Shown piece after piece: positions 1-10,828 of a stretch of 64,000 bases of DNA. This DNA comes from Brachypterus glaber. Taxonomy: Eukaryota; Arthropoda; Insecta; Coleoptera; Kateretidae. Each line of letters begins with the position of its first letter. Position 1 is the stretch's first letter. The notes beneath the pieces are model-generated. The model worked only from the letters and a program-made list of their open reading frames with translations, was not told where the DNA came from and made no database searches. Position numbers and translations under genes: made by a program. The stretch is from positions 67,746,357 to 67,810,356 of the forward strand of contig OY294044.1 in the NCBI GenBank assembly GCA_958510825.1. The letters run 5' to 3'.

Positions 1-55
1 TTAATTAATTTTATTTAGAAATACCTTATGTAGAGAACTCGGTAGAGAACTATAA

Positions 56-318
56 GGGGCCGTCCATAAAAGACGTCCGCAGTTAGGGGCCGGGGGGTTA
101 CCAAAATCGAACAGAAGCGGACAAGGAGGGGGGAGGTCAAGCCAATTTCGGACACTTTTCCAAATTCAATAATGATAAAAAAGTGAAAATCTGAAAAAAA
201 AAGGGGGGTAACCTACTGCATTTTGGACTTCCTTTAGAGAGGGGGGTGTCTGGAAATCGGACAAGTAGGGGGGGGTCTGAAATTCCGAAAATCGCGGACG
301 TCTTTTATGGATGGCCCC
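56..318. mobile_element. PIF/Harbinger-like MITE, TAA target duplication
   Basis: A 263-bp non-coding element with near-perfect terminal inverted repeats of about 25 bp. The left end begins GGGGCCGTCCATAAAAGACG and the right end is its reverse complement with one mismatch. It is flanked on both sides by TAA (53-55 and 319-321). A 3-bp TWA duplication with GGGCC-like termini is the usual PIF/Harbinger signature, so that superfamily is inferred. The interior is G-run rich and carries no ORF. Confidence 0.75.
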
Positions 319-960
319 TAAATATGATCATCACTGATGTTTTCTCGTTATAATTAAAACTAAAAAACATAAACATGCAATTTCCAAAGTATCTATTTCT
401 TCAAAAACTATCAATCTCAGAATACAGAATTCTACTACACTGAAAAACAGATTCTTTGAACCAAATGAATAAGGCATCTACTCTTTGATATATGCCAAAT
501 GAATCACGAACTTAAAGTAGTATAACCATTTTTCTATTACTGCTTTAGAATGTAAGCAAATACACACACTTTTCAAACACAGAATGAATCCATTCTAGCT
601 CTAGATACAGTATGAATATTCCGTATCAAGTGTTAGAATGAGCTCATGTAGTACCATCTCTTGTTTACAAAAACTAAAGAAAACAAAACAACAAAAAACA
701 TTGTTTTTAACCTTGTCCGCAGATTCAAGCCATACAGTGTTTCATATTTGCAGTCGAAGAAAAAGTATAGTCTACAACACGTATGGAATAGTCATTCCGC
801 GCTCGCGGGACCGTCATACTCGCCTGCCGGCTCGTATGACAAACTTGCGCTCGCGCGGAATATTGTCTATTCCATACTAGTTATAGAATATACTATTCTT
901 TCTTATTTTCTTTGGGATGGTTTAGGATCGTTTGGATCAACGTAAAGTATCAAGTTGGCG
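319..960. other. Intergenic AT-rich stretch with one GC-rich hairpin
   Basis: No coding exon is recognisable. The only structure seen is an inverted repeat at about 781-877, running from GTATGGAATAG to CTATTCCATAC, with CG-rich inner arms containing GCGCTCGCG. It looks like a small hairpin element. The short ORFs that cross it are by-products of the repeat. Confidence 0.5.
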
Positions 961-1295
961 CTACCAAACATAATTATGTTTTGATGTTAGAGAAATGGAC
1001 ATGCTCCTTGTCGTAAAAACCAGTCGACAAGAGAATGCAGCACACTATGGGCCTTCGTTTTTGGCGAAAACTCGGTTTTTTAGCTGTTATATCGTAAAAA
1101 TTAGTAACAAGGGGCTTTCTAGGATGCTGAAACCTAATCTGTTTATAAAAATTCAATATTCAAAATGACGGATCCAATATGGCGGCCAAATCTGTTAGAT
1201 TTTATTGGATTCTGATGAAAATTGGTACCAGGGTTTTCGAGGATGCTAAAACCGAATCTTTTTTTAAAATTTAAAATTCGAAATGGAGGATCCAA

Positions 1296-1296
<1 letters not shown>

Positions 1297-1343
<47 letters not shown>

Positions 1344-2397
1344 CATTAAGAGCTGAGGTAAGACCTATTATAGCTCAGATACAAATATAAAATGATAGTT
1401 TATAGCATAGAGTTCGAAATACAGAGCGGTCCAAAAGTCACCCCCCCCCCTCTTAACTTTTGAACGAGTTTAGATATCAACTTCAAACTTAGAACTTTTA
1501 AATAAGACAACTTAAACTATCTTTAAGCATATATTTGATATTTTAGCTCTTAAAATGTGGGCAGGGGGACATGGGGCGACATTTTTTTAAATGGAAAGGT
1601 AGGTCGTGTGATACATCATTTTAAAGCTTATAAATTCTCCATTTAACTATATTTTTTATTTTTTTTTAACATTTTTTTTTGGGTTTAAAATAGGGTTGAA
1701 AATGGGTATTTTTGTCAAAATTTCTCTAAAAAATCCAAACAATTTTTTAAAAATGCCTAATTTCATAATGAAAAAAAGTAAATTATACTTTTAAACTAAT
1801 TTTAGTTGACATAAATAAAAATTAACAAAAAAAAACTTAAAAATTTATTTTTTTTAGCACAAAAAACTGAAAAATTAAAACCTTAAAAAACATGTTTAAA
1901 ACTTTTAAAAATGTATGGTTATATAAAGAACTTTAAAAGCTTTAAAATGATGTAACACAACCCCCCTTTCCATTTAAAAAAATTTCCCCCCATGCCCCCC
2001 TGCTCACATTTTAAGAGATAAAAGTATCAAATATATGCTTAAAGATAGTTTAAGTTGTCTTATTTAAGACTTCTAAATTTAAAATCGATATCTCAATTCG
2101 TTCAAAAGTTAAGAGGGGGGGGGGGTGACTTTTGGACCGCACTGTATGTTTGTCAAAGTGGTTCTTGAAAGAGTTTACACTAGGGGCAGTTACTACATCA
2201 CTTGGCAGCGAATTCCACTTGTTGAAGATTCCGTTTGAAAAGAAGTTTTGCCTGATGGAAGTCTTGAAATGTTCCCTTTTCAGCATAATCCACATATTAT
2301 GTGGATGGCCTCGTAAACGAGGGTCTCTATTATCATCCAACAGGCCACTCATTTCTTCGTTAAAATGACCAGCAAAAATCCTGTAGGTAAAGATCAT
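1297..2397 (-). mobile_element. 5'-truncated LINE 3' end with (AAT)n tail, split by a MITE
   Basis: Read on the minus strand from 2397, the frame gives the C-terminal end of a LINE reverse transcriptase. It contains DPRLRGHPHNMW and GIFNKWNSLPSDVVTAPS, closely matching DDRLRGHSKKLK and VFHKWNSLPEEVVSASNS of the LINE at 5757-8370. A mariner-like MITE (1422-2144) interrupts it just after the codons for FDKH. The 3' UTR continues at 1420-1341 and ends in an (AAT)n tail at about 1340-1297. Without the MITE the two parts join at one TA and align with the other LINE to its tail. Only about 380 bp of LINE sequence remain. Confidence 0.8.
1422..2144. mobile_element. Mariner-like hairpin MITE inserted in the LINE 3' UTR
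   Basis: A 723-bp element starting CAGAGCGGTCCAAAAGTC and ending GACTTTTGGACCGCACTG, flanked by TA on both sides (1420-1421, 2145-2146). The arms are about 230 bp long and mirror each other (for example CTTAAACTATCTTTAAGCAT on the left and its complement near 2038-2057). The centre is AT-rich and non-coding. The TA duplication and CAGWG terminus suggest Tc1/mariner mobilisation, which is an inference. Confidence 0.8.
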
Positions 2398-2794
2398 ATC
2401 GTCGGCTTACAAGTAAAAGCTACTAAGTCACTTTTTTGCAAAAATGGGATTTTTATGGTACTGTAATTAATTTTTGATGATCTATGTACAGGTAAACCGA
2501 ACTAACTTCTAGGTGGACTGCCAAGAGAGTTACCCACTAAACAAAACGCACCAGTTTGATTTTGAATAAAATTTTATCTGGCAATAGGCACTAAGTCACT
2601 AGTGCACTTAGTGCGTTTTACTTGTAGATTATTTCAAATCTTTCTGCACTAAGCGACTTAGTGTTTGTTTGGCGAAACGTGCATTTTTGTAACAATTATT
2701 ACAAAAATTAAAAAACAACAGCGAAAGTTAAATTTATCAATATCTCAAAACCATGTTTTTGGACTTAGTGCTCTTTACTTGTAAGCCGACGATA
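2397..2794. mobile_element. DNA element with TATCGTCGGCTTA ends (short copy)
   Basis: Terminal inverted repeats read TATCGTCGGCTTACAAGTAA on the left, with the reverse complement at 2775-2794. The first 13 bp match the ends of the elements at 10829-11349 and 19027-21272, so all three seem to use the same terminal sequence. The interior is unrelated to theirs and repeats variants of CACTAAGTCACTTAGTGC. It abuts the 5' end of the truncated LINE. Confidence 0.65.
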
Positions 2795-3539
2795 TATAAT
2801 ATGGAGGCACAATCTGTGAAGTTTCATTTGATTCTGATAAAACTTGGTATTCAAGGGTTTTCAAAGATACTAAAACCGAATCTGTTTTTAAAAATTCATA
2901 ATTCAAAATTGCAGATCCAATATGGCGGACAAATCTGTTAGATTTTATTGGAATCTGATGAAAATTGCTATTCGGGGATTTTTAAGGATGCTAAAAAACG
3001 AATTTGTTTTTAAAATGATTTTCGTATTACTTTCATTTCAGTTATCAATTTCAGAATTCTCAAAACACTTAAAAAACCTATTTTCATCCGAATTCAATAA
3101 AATTTTACTCATTTTGCCGCCCTATTGGATCAGCCATTTTAAATTTAAAATTTTTAAAAACAGATTCGTTTTAGCATTATTTTTAGTATTAAGTATTACT
3201 TAAAACTCCAGAATACGAATTTTCATGAGAACCCAATAAAATTTTACACATTTTGCCTCCATATTGGATCCGCCATATTAAATTTTAACTTATAGCGGAA
3301 TCCAATAAAATCTAACAGACATCCTCGGCATCCTCGAAAACCTCTAAATAGCAATTTTCATCAGAATCCAATAAAATCTAACAGATTTAGCCGCCATATT
3401 GGATGCGTCATTTTGAATTTTTAAGAACTGGTTCGGTTTTAGCATCCTTGAAAACCCCTTAAAAATTAGTAATAAGGTCTTGTTACTAATTTTTACTATA
3501 TTACGACCAAAAGCGAATTCCGCCAAAAACGATGTAATG

Positions 3540-4483
3540 CTACACAAAAGTTTAATTTATTTCCTTACACAAAAAAACGGAAAAAACGGCATCTAGGCAA
3601 TAAAGTACTTAGTGTAGGCTACCAAATGACGTATGGTATTTAAAAATCGGTAGCCTTATGCAAAGTTATTTTACATTGAAAGTAGAAATTTGTCTTAAAA
3701 TATTAGGTTTCTGCAAAGACTTTTTATTATTTCTTGGGGTTTCTGCTAATTTAAAAGTACACAAATCGTAAGAATTAAAAAGTTTTATTAATTAAATATG
3801 ATATTTAATTGGTTTATACCTTTTTTATTTTAATTTAAAACAGAACTTAAATGATTGCTTATTCAAAAGTGTAGATTTAATTTAATAATAAAAGCATTGA
3901 AAAAATTGTATGGTTTTTCGAGGGTTTTTTTCTAGTTTAAACCCTTGTAGAAAAAAAAAATACTTTAATATAATGTAATAAAATTTTGAGAACAATTGCC
4001 CTAACTATTCCTTATTTGTTTGCCATATTTACTTTTTTGAAATTTAAAAGTTAATTTTATCGACTTTTTTCCAAAAACGCAGCTCTCCTGGCCCATAGTA
4101 CAGCATTCATACCAAAAAGTTCTTGGCAAGAACTGATCCTTGCCTTAAAGAGGCCATTTTTTCAGTGTAATTTTTTATTATTCAAAGTTATTATTGCACA
4201 AGACAGTTTTTTTTGTCGAAATGTCACCAAAAAGAACCACAATTAGTTTTCGGGAAATAATTATTTTATTATATTTAAATACATTCATAAAGAGTAAATT
4301 CAAATTTTATAGATAATTATATAAATAATATCGATAAATATAAGTACCTACTTATGTACGCGGTAACAGTTATTTATTTATTATCTACTATTAAAATTTA
4401 ATAGTCTGAATGTTTTTAATGGTATATATTTTAAATTGTTAACTTTTTGTTGAAGTCAAATCTAAGCCGAAACGTATAATTTC
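3540..4483. other. Intergenic AT-rich sequence, nothing recognised
   Basis: About 0.9 kb with no ORF of note, no splice-flanked coding exon and no clear long inverted repeat. It contains homopolymer runs and some TTTTCAGTG-type fragments only. It lies upstream of the SH3 exon and could be intron or flank of that gene. Confidence 0.4.
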
Positions 4484-4830
4484 AATGGAGCTCTCTACAA
4501 CTAGAATTATGAAACAAAAGACGTCTACCCTATCTCTATCCCATTTGTGCTACACTTTCCAGCCAGTATTTGTTTTTCATACAGTATTTATTTGGTTGGC
4601 CGGAGAGTGTAGCAGTGAGCGGCACGAACGAACATAGCTAATGTAAATCTGTAGAATAAGATAATTCTACTAAAATTTAGATGGCGCCAGTAATTTCTTT
4701 AATTTCGCCCGGCCAAGTAAATATTGTATTTGTTCAACAAAGAACAAATACAGAATTTGTTTGGTTGGGTGGAAGTGTGAGTGTATGTATGTCTTCTATC
4801 CTTTTTGGGTAGAACTTTTGTCCCTGTCTA
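4484..4830 (+). repeat. ~350-bp dispersed repeat, copy 1 (inverted copy at 62570)
   Basis: This stretch aligns almost end to end with the reverse complement of 62570-62952. Shared blocks include AACAAAAGACGTCTACCCTA, GGCACGAACGAACATAGC, TAAAATTTAGATGGCGCCAG and CTTTTTGGGTAGAACTTTTG. It holds short internal inverted repeats around AGTGTAGCA and TTGGTTGG. No coding capacity was seen. The superfamily is not recognised. It ends about 90 bp before the SH3 exon. Confidence 0.8.
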
Positions 4831-4919
4831 ATCTAACGGGAGAAATCTCCATTAGAAATCAATTTTGGTTGAAAATAATAATTTAAAAAATAACAATTTA
4901 AAATATTTTGTGTTTTCAG

Positions 4920-5344
4920 GAATAATCCCTCCCCCAGATCCAGAGTTGCCAGCGCCATGTTGGGAAATCTCCACAGATGTCTTTCCAAAACCATCTGGCA
5001 ACATGACGGACACCGAAAAATTAAGTTCAAAATCAGACTGCGGCCGGGAAAGTCGTTGTGAAACCCGAAAGCGGACAGCTTTAAGCGCATGTGGGGAAAG
5101 AAACGTGGATAAACTTTATCTCAAAGCTGCTGCAAAAACTAGAGGTGTTACAAGACATACTCTTTTAGTTATTATTACTGATTACCAAGGATCTAGTTTG
5201 CATAACAAAAGTACTTGTATCTCTGTTAAAAAAGGGGATGTTGTATTTTTGTTAGAAGCCTTTAGAGGATGGTTCTATGTGAGAAATAAAGTGGGCGATG
5301 AAGGATTTATACCTGCAGAAGTGGCTGGCCATGGCTTTTTATAG
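4920..5344 (+). CDS. Terminal coding exon of an SH3-domain protein (partial gene)
   Basis: The exon is preceded by a good acceptor (TGTTTTCAG, 4911-4919) and ends at a TAG stop. A poly(A) signal AATAAA follows at 5386-5391. It encodes about 141 residues. The last ~60 form an SH3 domain: HTLLVIITDYQGSS (the ALYDY-like strand), VKKGDVVFLLE, then FRGWFYVRNKVGDEGFIPAE with the aromatic W and the G-x-[IF]-P signature. SH3 domains bind proline-rich ligands. The upstream part is polar with a short proline-rich start (IIPPPDPELPAPC). The intron phase is 1, so an ATG at 4865 lying before the acceptor is not the start. Upstream exons are outside the window or unrecognised. I cannot name the gene. Confidence 0.8.
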
Positions 5345-5492
5345 AAAAAATTGTGCAAAATCGAAATATTGTATCATATAATTTGAATAAAGAGGATTGA
5401 ATAAGTTGAAATTTTCAACTTAAGTGATATTTAAAAACTAAGTGCTTTCTTTATTACATATTTTCTGTAGGTACCTAAAACTTAGTTATTAT

Positions 5493-5700
5493 GTTGATTA
5501 GGAAGGATCTAGTCTGCAAAACAAAAATACTTGTTAAAAAAGGAAAAGTCGTATTTTTTTTAGAGGCCTTTAGAGGTTGGTTTTATGTCAAATATAAAGT
5601 AGGGATGAAGGGTTTTTACCTGCAGAAAAGTCTGGCTATAAAAACCATAGGGAAAATTAAGGCAAAATCGCAATCTATTATAATTTTTATTGAATAAGGT
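5493..5700 (+). pseudogene. Decayed tandem copy of the SH3 exon
   Basis: About 150 bp after the SH3 gene stop, the DNA again matches its 3' end. It encodes GSSL-like residues, then FFLEAFRGWFYVKYKVG against FLLEAFRGWFYVRNKVG. The match continues past the stop into the 3' UTR, including TGCAAAATCG-like sequence and a second AATAAG. A deletion removes part of the distal loop and a 1-bp loss after KVG shifts the frame, destroying the GFIPAE end. It has no acceptor of its own and is best read as a partial segmental duplication. Confidence 0.75.
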
Positions 5701-5756
5701 GAATTTGAATTAATTTAAACATTGATTACTGTAATTCTGATCCCACGAAACCGAGG

Positions 5757-6035
5757 ATGCTAAAGATTGTTTTACGCGACATCGACATTGCTAAACAAGT
5801 GCTTTAGAAGAAAGGTCGCCTATCTTCTACAAACTACAAAAACGTTGTTATTAAAGACGATAAAACGCCAAAGCAAATCGAGTACTTGGAAAAACTGAGA
5901 TCTGAACTGCAAACTAGAATTGACAGCGGAGAATCAGACCTTACCATTAAATATATCAAGGGCATACCTACTATAATGAAGCAATTAAAAAAACAGGAAA
6001 CATCTCGAGCTGGCCGTTCCTCTACACAAATCTAG
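5757..6035 (+). pseudogene. LINE ORF1 C-terminal remnant
   Basis: The reading frame gives IVLRDIDIAKQVL, a TAG stop, then TPKQIEYLEKLRSELQTR and SDLTIKYIKGIPTI, ending at TAG (6033-6035). The pattern of a charged helix followed by LTIKY..GIP.I is typical of the C-terminus of the nucleic-acid-binding ORF1 protein in insect Jockey/CR1-type LINEs. The ORF2 frame overlaps its end by about 10 bp, which fits the usual bicistronic layout. Confidence 0.7.
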
Positions 6036-7327
6036 ACTCTCTGCCTGCAAAATTTGATGACCTTACGCCAGTTATTAATGACTTGAAACCTGCATGTATA
6101 CTGATTTCCGAAACATGGCTAAAACCTCACTTACCTAATCCATCAGTGGATATCCCCGAATATACTATCTACCGATCCGATCGGCTAAATGCTCGCGGGG
6201 GTGGTGTTTGTATCTACCTCCATAATGAAATTTTTCGTCCGTTTGTCATTACTCCGATCACCTTTACCAATGCAACAGTTGATGGCCTGTTTTTGAAGCT
6301 ATCTAATAGCTATGTCGAAATTGTAGTTGGATGTATATACAGACCACCTCGAAATTTTTTCGTTAACGATCAATTACTATTTAATTATATTGGTACTCTA
6401 GTTGAAAATCACCCAAACCTTGTTATCTTTGGGGATTTTAATATGCCTGATCTAAAATGGCCAGTGGATAATCACCCCGACCAAACAGTATCAAATTCTT
6501 CTAAACTTTTACTGGATCTACTCAACACGACACATATTTCACAAATTGTTCATAAACACACTCGCTTTCGGACTGGCGAACTTCCTTCAACTTTAGATCT
6601 AATTCTAACCTCAAGTGCTGACCTCATGACCAACCTAAAATACCAGAGCCCTATTGGCAAATCAGATCACATTTGCCTACTCTCTGACATGCAGATAATC
6701 TGTGACGCCTCGCAACGAAAATTAGTTAAGCGTATAACTAAAGTAAATTATCAAGATCTCTCCAACTGCATATCAGAGACTGACTGGGACTCTTTGCTTT
6801 CTTCGAATAACATCAACGAAAACTGGTCAGCTTTTGTGAAACAATTACAACAACTTGTTAATAAGTGCTCTAGCCACAAAAATTTATCCTCTGTTCCAAC
6901 TAAGCCCTGGATTTCTGACCAAATTTTGCGCGATGTAAAAAGAAAAAAATCGCTATGGCAAAAATTTTACCGCTCAAGAAACCGCAGAGACTACATAGCT
7001 CACAGAAACTTTTCGAATCAATTATCTGAAAACATCAAAAATGCCCGAAGGGTGTATGAGTCTCGCATAGCTAACGATGGAAACACCAAACAGTTCTATA
7101 AGTACATCCGAAATAATCTAAAATACAAGGTATCTGTTCCCCAAGTTCGTCTGCCTGACCAAACTATAAGCAACAATAAGGAAGAAATCTCTCAAGCATT
7201 TTCCTGCGTCTTTTCCAATGTGTACACCAGAGAGACTGATGGTCCTATGCCACATATTAACACCCCTCGCGTTGAAAACTCGCTGGAAATTGTAGTATTC
7301 TCGAAGAGAAAATTACGCAAAAATTAA
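6026..7327 (+). pseudogene. LINE ORF2, APE-type endonuclease region
   Basis: An open frame of over 400 codons with the landmarks of an APE-like endonuclease. These are YTNLDSLPAKFDDL near the start, LISETWLKP (the catalytic Glu block), YRSDR..RGGGVCIYL, VGCIYRPP, FGDFNMPDLKW (GDFN), and KSDHICL near the end (the terminal SDH motif). In an active element this nicks target DNA to prime reverse transcription. A frameshift near 7300 separates it from the RT domain. Its key residues look intact, but the element as a whole cannot be active. Confidence 0.85.
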
Positions 7328-8289
7328 AATCTCTAAAATCCTCAACCTCTCCTGGCGAAGACAAAATATCTGCAGTATTATTAAAAGAATGTGCCTCTTC
7401 AATATGCAAGTCTATCTCCAAATTAATGAGCCAATCTTTTGATTCTGGTGTACTTCCTGATCAGTGGAAATCAGCAACGGTCAAACCCATATATAAAAAA
7501 GGCGATAAATTAAACCCAATCAACTACCGCCCTATCAGTCTGGTCTCGTTAGTAGCTAAAGTTATGGAATCTATCGTTGTCGATGCAATGCTTCCGTTTT
7601 TAATTGAAAACAACGTTATTCCTACCCAACAGCACGGTTTTGTTCCCAAGAATAACCCCCGGTACAACTATACAATAAACAATGCTCAACTTATGGTTAC
7701 TGAATCACAAGAGGATCTTGGTGTCACAATAAACTCAAATCTCTCGTGGTCCGAACACATATCTAAGATCGTGAAAAAAGCGAACTCTACCTCATTTCTA
7801 TTAAATAAAACGTTTATAAATAAAGACATACGAGTGCGGTCAAGACTGTTTAAAACTTTTGTCCGCCCTATTTTAGAATTCGCGAACTCAGTTTGGTTTC
7901 CTGTGTTAGTGCGTGACAAGACAGCGCTCGAAGACGTCCAGCGGAGATTCACCCGATATTCATATGGACAAAATCGCCCTTCGTATGAACACCGCCTAAG
8001 ACTCTATAAGCTTCCATCAATAAACGATCGTTATTTGCGGGGCAATATGATCTGCACCTTCAACTCAATTAATATTTAGTCCTCTTTAACCCACCTGTTC
8101 AAACTAGCAGAGGATGATCGACTTCGTGGCCACTCCAAGAAGCTAAAGAGACCTACCTTTAGAACCACGTACAAAGAATTCACCCTGCCTGTCCGTGTGT
8201 TCCACAAATGGAACTCACTTCCTGAAGAAGTTGTGTCTGCCAGTAACTCCAACATTTTTAAAATCAGATATGATAATTTCGTATTGTAA
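7290..8289 (+). pseudogene. LINE reverse transcriptase with core deleted
   Basis: After the frameshift the frame reads SPGEDKISAVLLKECAS, then WKSATVKPIYKKGDK, INYRPISLVSLVAKVMESIV and QQHGFVPKNN (RT blocks 1-2). It then jumps to YNYTINNAQLMV and EDLGVTINSNLSWSEHI, near the thumb. The block with the catalytic YADD/FADD and the AFD motif is missing, so polymerase function is lost. An in-frame TAG at 8077-8079 interrupts the C-terminal part, and the frame ends at TAA after IFKIRYDNFVL (8287-8289). Confidence 0.85.
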
Positions 8290-8385
8290 AATTAGGTCAA
8301 ATGAGTATTATAGGTTTTAAACCTTCACTCATATTTTTTCGTAATAATAATAATAAATAATAATAATAATTTCACACAACAATAG

Positions 8386-8855
8386 CACAACCCCAAAAAA
8401 AAAAGGTCAAGAACCTTTAGACAGACCATATTCCTATGTATTTTTCGACGCTGAATCTGAATCCGGGGTCAGAAAAGACCCTAGACGTCTGAAGTTCACC
8501 CCCGGACCCAAAAACTACCCTTAAAAGGGGTGAAAAATTGAGTTCGAATTGAAGCCGAATTGGAGGTCGAGGATCTGGAGGATCTGGCTTCCGAAACTCA
8601 ATTTTCCAACCCTTCTCAGGGGTAGTTTTTGGGCCCGGGGGTGAACTCTAGGGGTGTCGAATTTTTTTTGACCTCCAATTCGGCTTCAATTCGAACTCAA
8701 TTTTTCACCCCTTTTAAGGGTAGTTTTTGGGTCCGGGGGTGAATTCCAGACGTCTAGGGCCTTTTCTGACCCCGGATTCAGATTCAGCGTCGAAAAATAC
8801 ATAGGAATATCATGGTCTGTCTCAAGGGTATTGACCTTTTTTTTGTGGGGTTGTG
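8386..8855. mobile_element. 470-bp near-perfect hairpin element
   Basis: Ends read CACAACCCCAAAAAAAAAAG on the left and CTTTTTTTTGTGGGGTTGTG on the right. TAG lies on both outer sides (8383-8385, 8856-8858), a possible 3-bp duplication. Almost the whole length is self-complementary: TATTTTTCGACGCTGAATCT near 8437 pairs with 8780-8800, and GGTCCGGGGGTGAA-type blocks pair inside. It sits about 15 bp after the LINE tail. Non-coding; superfamily unknown. Confidence 0.8.
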
Positions 8856-10828
8856 TAGTCTTTATTTTAAATCAAAAATACGCGATATCCTTCGAAAAAA
8901 AAAATATTCTTTTTATCAGAAAAATAAATTGTCATTGCATTTGTTCTATCTGAGAAAGTTAGGACAAAATGATCTAAAAAGTCCAATCAAATTACTAAGA
9001 TCTGTAAAGTTGGTCCTAGTCCTGACTTATTCGTCTAGTAAAGACTAGTTTGGGGGCTAGTATAAACTTTAAACTGTAAAGCAATACAATGGTGTGCTTA
9101 TGTCAAAAATGAATTTTTGCAGATAGGAGAACTTGTCTTAGCAGGGCATTATAGTTTAGGGCACTAACCTTTTATGAAATCAAAATTTCGAGGTAACACT
9201 ACACTTTAGGAATGTTTATTTTTCTTTATGTTTCGAAACATACCTTAGAATAAGTAAGGTAAGTGCAGGTATTATGCCCATGCTAACGTATAATTGCTGA
9301 TAAAAATTAAAGGAGATAACTTCAAAACAAAATAATACTTATAGAGCCCAGAATACTTATTTGTGCTTAAGTTATTAAAGAAAAACATGAGAAAAGTTTT
9401 AAAAAATAAAAAATATAGGCCGTTTAAAAAAATGTATCAATTGGCCATATTACCAACACGTTGCTGGTAATATGGTCACATATAAAATACATCATATTTT
9501 TCTAAATATTATCAAGTTAAGTATTTATATATGCTTGTTTCGGCTTGTTTTTATTGCCTTTTATTATATAAAATTAAAAAAAAAAATTGAAATGTTAAAT
9601 AAAAACTATACACTTTATAAAATATTAAAAAAAACAATTAATGGCTTTAGGTAAAGTAAAACATACTTGATAAATATTTTATACTAGCTATTTGTTTTAA
9701 TTATTCATAATCTGAATAAAAATGGTCCTTTGTAATTTTCTGTTAGTCTTACACAATATTTATGTAAATAAACATAACATCTATCACCGAGCCTCATAGC
9801 ATCCTACAGGAAGCATGCTTAATGCCATGGCCATATTACTATACACACAAACTGGCCATATTACTCTACATTGTAATGTAGAAGATTTCCTAAATTTTTG
9901 TTAAAGAAACGTTTACTGACTGAAATTCTTTATAGACCAATTGTTAAACACGGAGTTCTGCTATACTAAAATATAAATAAAATTTAAAGTACTTAACGTA
10001 ATTAAATGTTATGAATTTTCAAAATATTAAAATTTTTATATAATCGTTTACCAACGAAAAGAAAATCACTAAAATCGTTGAAGAATTAAAACCATTAATA
10101 GTGGCGCGATCTAGAGCTTGCCCTAGGAATCTTGTTAGAAAAACTAACTTAAAATACTATAATCAAATTTTTTTCATTCTTACTTTTTGAAATATGGCAA
10201 ATTGGCCATAATAAATACATGGCCATAATACCTGCAACCACCTTATATTATAATAATTATTATTCACGATATTTAGAATAACTTTGGCGGATTTACTCCT
10301 GCATCAGACTTGCTATCGTAGATATGCACAGGACTTGATTTATTTTATGTTTGAGTGAATCGTAAATATTTGTATTTTTTTAATATGTGATGTGATGTGG
10401 AACTGTTGAACATGTAAAGACAACTTTTTTATAAATTTTAAAGATAAGCTGGCGCCTGCGCAAACATCACTGCAGAGTAAGACGGTTTTGCGTAGGCCGA
10501 AAATTATATTAGATTGAGCTGGCAAATGATCCTATGGAAAATGGCATTATTGGAATATTCCAATATTGGAATTGGAATTTTGGTGGATTTTTGGCATGGG
10601 TTAGAATTTTATGATCATTTTGAAATTTAGCACATAATTTTGTATGCTCAAATGGAAAAAAATATGATTTCAAGCCTTTAAATTTTTCACTTATACCAAA
10701 ATTACAGACAGTTTTCAACGATTTTTCACGAATTATGAGTAACTTTGGGGGCCTAGAACCATTAGAGAAATTTGATCACTCTCAAATTTTCAGAATTTTC
10801 TAGTTACACCTAAATGAAAATTTCAAGA
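8856..10828. other. Intergenic sequence with a recurring GGCCATATTAC motif
   Basis: No coding exon is recognised in about 2 kb. The motif GGCCATATTAC occurs at 9443, 9829 and 9854, inverted at about 9466-9477 (GGTAATATGGTC), and degenerate (GGCCATAATA) at about 10204 and 10221. This suggests one old repetitive element over about 9430-10235. The remainder is AT-rich with no structure I can support. Confidence 0.4.

Larger units (their letters stand above)
960..3540. repeat. Foldback repeat built from a ~118-bp satellite unit, interrupted by later insertions
   Basis: A unit of roughly 118 bp containing GGATCCAATATGGCGGCC, AAATCTGTTAGATTTTATTG and GGATGCTAAAACCGAATCTG recurs. There are about two copies at 1085-1296 (+), two at 2797-3010 (+) and three inverted at about 3110-3480. 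Outside them, the left flank (GTAAAAATTAGTAACAAGG at 1093) is mirrored near 3455-3505. The left arm is split in the middle of a unit: it stops at GGATCCAATA (1287-1296) and resumes at AATATGGAGGC (2797). The block between is a later LINE plus two DNA elements. Confidence 0.7.
5757..8370 (+). mobile_element. Degenerate Jockey/CR1-like non-LTR retrotransposon
   Basis: A LINE lacking most of ORF1. In order it holds the C-terminal end of ORF1 (5757-6035), the endonuclease region of ORF2 (6026-7325), a shifted and internally deleted reverse transcriptase (7290-8289), and a short 3' UTR ending in a (TAA)n tail at 8341-8370. ORF1 has an in-frame stop (5808-5810) and ORF2 has a frameshift near 7300. 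The element starts directly after the SH3 pseudogene and ends next to a foldback element. It belongs to the same family as the fragment at 1297-2397. Confidence 0.9.

Noticed and set aside
638..945. Two overlapping plus-strand ORFs of 80-94 codons
   Set aside because: They cross a GC-rich hairpin and low-complexity sequence, show no domain and no splice or coding signature.
4865..4919. ATG at 4865 as start of the SH3 protein
   Set aside because: The 54 bases before 4920 are AT-rich intron ending in TGTTTTCAG. The exon begins in phase 1, so the real start is in an upstream exon.
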